Of a DNA stretch of 64,000 bases, positions 62,568-64,000 are shown one piece after another. Every line of letters starts with the position of its first letter. The stretch's first letter is position 1. The stretch is from Lachnospiraceae bacterium (GTDB lineage: Bacteria > Bacillota > Clostridia > Lachnospirales > Lachnospiraceae). The notes beneath the pieces are model-generated. The model saw only the letters and a program-made list of their open reading frames with translations, did not search any database and had not been told where the DNA came from. The stretch lies in contig JAETQI010000014.1 in the NCBI GenBank assembly GCA_021770755.1, positions 27,264-91,263 on the forward strand. The letters run 5' to 3'. Both the position numbers and the translations under genes were made by a program.

Positions 62568-63854
62568 ATGAAAGATGAAAAGACAAGCAGAAGAGAGAGA
62601 AGGCGCCGGCGCCTGCGGAACCAGATCCTTGCGTATCTGCTGCTGATCGTCATGATCCTGCTGCTGCTGGCAGCAGGATACGTTGGCGTAAAGGGCGTGC
62701 TCCGTTATCTGGACGACTACAATGACAAGGTCAACAGAGTGATCGAGGAGGCGGAGTCCAGCGTGGCTGCGGAGCAGGAGAGTGTGCCCGAGCCATACAC
62801 CGGGGAGATACAGAGTACGGTGGCAGAGCCTGTCGAGGGGTATACGCCGCCTGCGGAGGAGGACTCGCTGAACACACTGATCGAGTCCTTGCTGAGTGAG
62901 ATGACGATAGAGGAGATGGCTGCAGGGCTGTTTATCGTATCGCCGGAGGATATCACGGGCGTCGGGGCCGTTGTGCAGGCAGGCGAGGGGACGAAGACGG
63001 CGATCACGCAAAATCCTGTCGGTGGGCTCGTATACGCGTCAAAGAACTTTAACTCGCCGGAGCAGTTTACGCAGATGCTCGCCAACACAAGAGGTTATGC
63101 CAAATATCCCATCTTTACTGCGGTGCGTGCAGAGTGCGGCTCATCGGAGTACGGGCTGGAAGCGACGGCAAAGGCGTCGGAGCTTGCGGACGCGGACAGT
63201 GTCAGGCAGGCGTACGGGAGCATCGCGGCAAAACTGGCGTCGTACGGTGTCGATATGAATCTGGCGCCTGTGGCGGATATTGTGTCGGAGGATGGGGAAG
63301 CGTCCCTGCAGGGAAGAACCTTTGGCTCGGACGCATCGTCGGCAGCACCGCTTGTTAACGCGGCAGTGCAGGCGATGCAGGAGGCGAAAATAAGTGCGGT
63401 TCTGCAGAAGTTTCCTGGCGCGGCAGCCGGTTCCAAATCGCTCGAAGAACTGAAGAACAGCGAGTTTGTGGTCTATGCCGCGGCGATCCAGAACGGCGTG
63501 GACTGTATCATGGTATCGCATGTCAAGGCAGGCAGTGTGACGGGGGATGATACGCCGTCATCGCTGTCGCAGGTGATGATCAGCGATGTGCTGCGAAATA
63601 CGCTGGGCTTTGACGGCGTGGTGATGACGGATTATCTGGATGACAGTGCGATCACGGACAATTACAGCTCTGCCGAGGCTGCAGTGGCAGCGATACAGGC
63701 AGGGGCGGATGTGCTGCTGTCACCGGAGGATTACCAGGAGGCGTACGAAGGGATCCTGCAGGCAGTCACTGACGGCACGATCACGCCGGAGCGCATCCAT
63801 GATTCGATCTATCGGATCTACCGCGTCAAATACAAAAATGCGATCGGGTCATGA
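62568..63854 (+). CDS. Membrane-anchored GH3-like protein with degenerate catalytic motifs
   Basis: A 428-residue protein. A cytoplasmic Arg-rich start (RRERRRRRLRNQ) and one membrane helix (about 21-43) precede a Glu/Pro linker and a GH3 N-terminal barrel domain (about 100-425). In active GH3 NagZ-type beta-N-acetylhexosaminidases the motifs are DQEGG and KHFPGHG. Here the first appears as RAECGSS and the second as QKFPGAAA (K281-F282-P283-G284), losing the His of the catalytic His/Asp dyad. The nucleophile position is kept: D355 in VVMTDYLDDS. It may be a peptidoglycan- or sugar-binding pseudo-enzyme, or have unusual chemistry. It follows glyA closely. Confidence 0.8.
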   Translation: MKDEKTSRRERRRRRLRNQILAYLLLIVMILLLLAAGYVGVKGVLRYLDDYNDKVNRVIEEAESSVAAEQESVPEPYTGEIQSTVAEPVEGYTPPAEEDSLNTLIESLLSEMTIEEMAAGLFIVSPEDITGVGAVVQAGEGTKTAITQNPVGGLVYASKNFNSPEQFTQMLANTRGYAKYPIFTAVRAECGSSEYGLEATAKASELADADSVRQAYGSIAAKLASYGVDMNLAPVADIVSEDGEASLQGRTFGSDASSAAPLVNAAVQAMQEAKISAVLQKFPGAAAGSKSLEELKNSEFVVYAAAIQNGVDCIMVSHVKAGSVTGDDTPSSLSQVMISDVLRNTLGFDGVVMTDYLDDSAITDNYSSAEAAVAAIQAGADVLLSPEDYQEAYEGILQAVTDGTITPERIHDSIYRIYRVKYKNAIGS

Positions 63855-63946
63855 TGAAAATCGATGAAATTCAATGAAAATGACAAGATAGTGTAACTTT
63901 ACTTGGGGAATTTTTCCAAAAAGTAATATGGAGCACCTTCTTTTTA

Positions 63947-64000
63947 TGTTATAATGTAATTACCAATAAAACATACACATAAAAAGAGGAGGTGCCCCTA
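63947..64000 (+). promoter_or_regulatory. Promoter and ribosome-binding site of a gene beyond the right edge
   Basis: Extended -10 TGTTATAAT (63947-63955), then GAGGAGGTG near 63985-63993. The start codon lies just after base 64000, so no product can be named. No good -35 is seen. The gap 63855-63946 holds no gene. Confidence 0.6.

Overview
The window is one contiguous chromosomal segment of a spore-forming anaerobic Firmicute, most likely a Lachnospiraceae-type Clostridium relative. Evidence: a small acid-soluble spore protein with a sigma-G-like promoter, a Spo0A DNA-binding domain, consensus sigma-A promoters with strong AGGAGG sites, a CIRCE element, a Rex-type operator, a four-subunit 2-oxoacid:ferredoxin oxidoreductase, a TrpB2-type tryptophan synthase and several small proteins of families familiar from this group. 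There are 56 supported protein genes and one tRNA gene (Met, CAT). I see no rRNA, CRISPR array, insertion sequence or prophage.

Layout. 1-9.1 kb: a soluble [FeFe]-hydrogenase-like/chemoreceptor fusion behind a Rex box, a hybrid sensor kinase followed by a lipoprotein solute-binding protein, trpB, tRNA-Met (minus strand) and a pair of flavodoxin-like genes. 9.1-13.6 kb: a receiver-less Spo0A DNA-binding protein, glgA and rqcH. 13.6-15.6 kb: an AT-rich two-gene insert coding an ABC-type ATPase and a TOPRIM protein of the RloA/RloB (AbiL, PARIS-like) anti-phage class. 15.6-22 kb: SEC-C methionine aminopeptidase, a NusG-II protein with a Gx transporter, dinB, a secreted GH53 galactanase lipoprotein (minus) and a DJ-1 family protein.

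22-27.6 kb: one sigma-A promoter drives cheR, cheB, a cheY-like gene, cheW, a PAS histidine kinase and an HD-GYP response regulator. There is no cheA, and the CheB receiver has lost its phospho-acceptor. 27.7-35.9 kb: a SASP gene, then the protein quality-control block tig-clpP-clpX-lon-ysxC and an AI-2E family permease. 35.9-46 kb: glnS, a HAD hydrolase, several small lineage proteins, a TetR regulator, a PfkB-like protein whose catalytic Asp is Asn, guaB and an FHA-domain protein. 46-49 kb: porCDAB. 49.9-58.7 kb: clpB, an SGNH/MBOAT pair (minus), a PpiC lipoprotein, and htpG behind a perfect CIRCE. 58.7-63.9 kb: DUF1653 protein, a GT2 glycosyltransferase, glyA and a degenerate membrane-anchored GH3 protein. 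The right edge holds a promoter and ribosome-binding site for a gene that starts outside the window.

Themes. Proteostasis genes (tig, clpP, clpX, lon, clpB, htpG, rqcH, PpiC) and sensory genes (hydrogenase-chemoreceptor, hybrid kinase, che-like cluster) are over-represented. A dispersed intergenic repeat (hairpin with arms like CGGGCAGGGGAA plus a tail GCATACGGGTACCCAGAGGA) occurs at least six times. The most unusual content is the putative redox-controlled H2-sensing chemoreceptor, the CheA-less che cluster with a non-phosphorylatable CheB, the receiver-less Spo0A and the RloAB-type defence insert. All functional statements are from reading the sequence; no database search was run.
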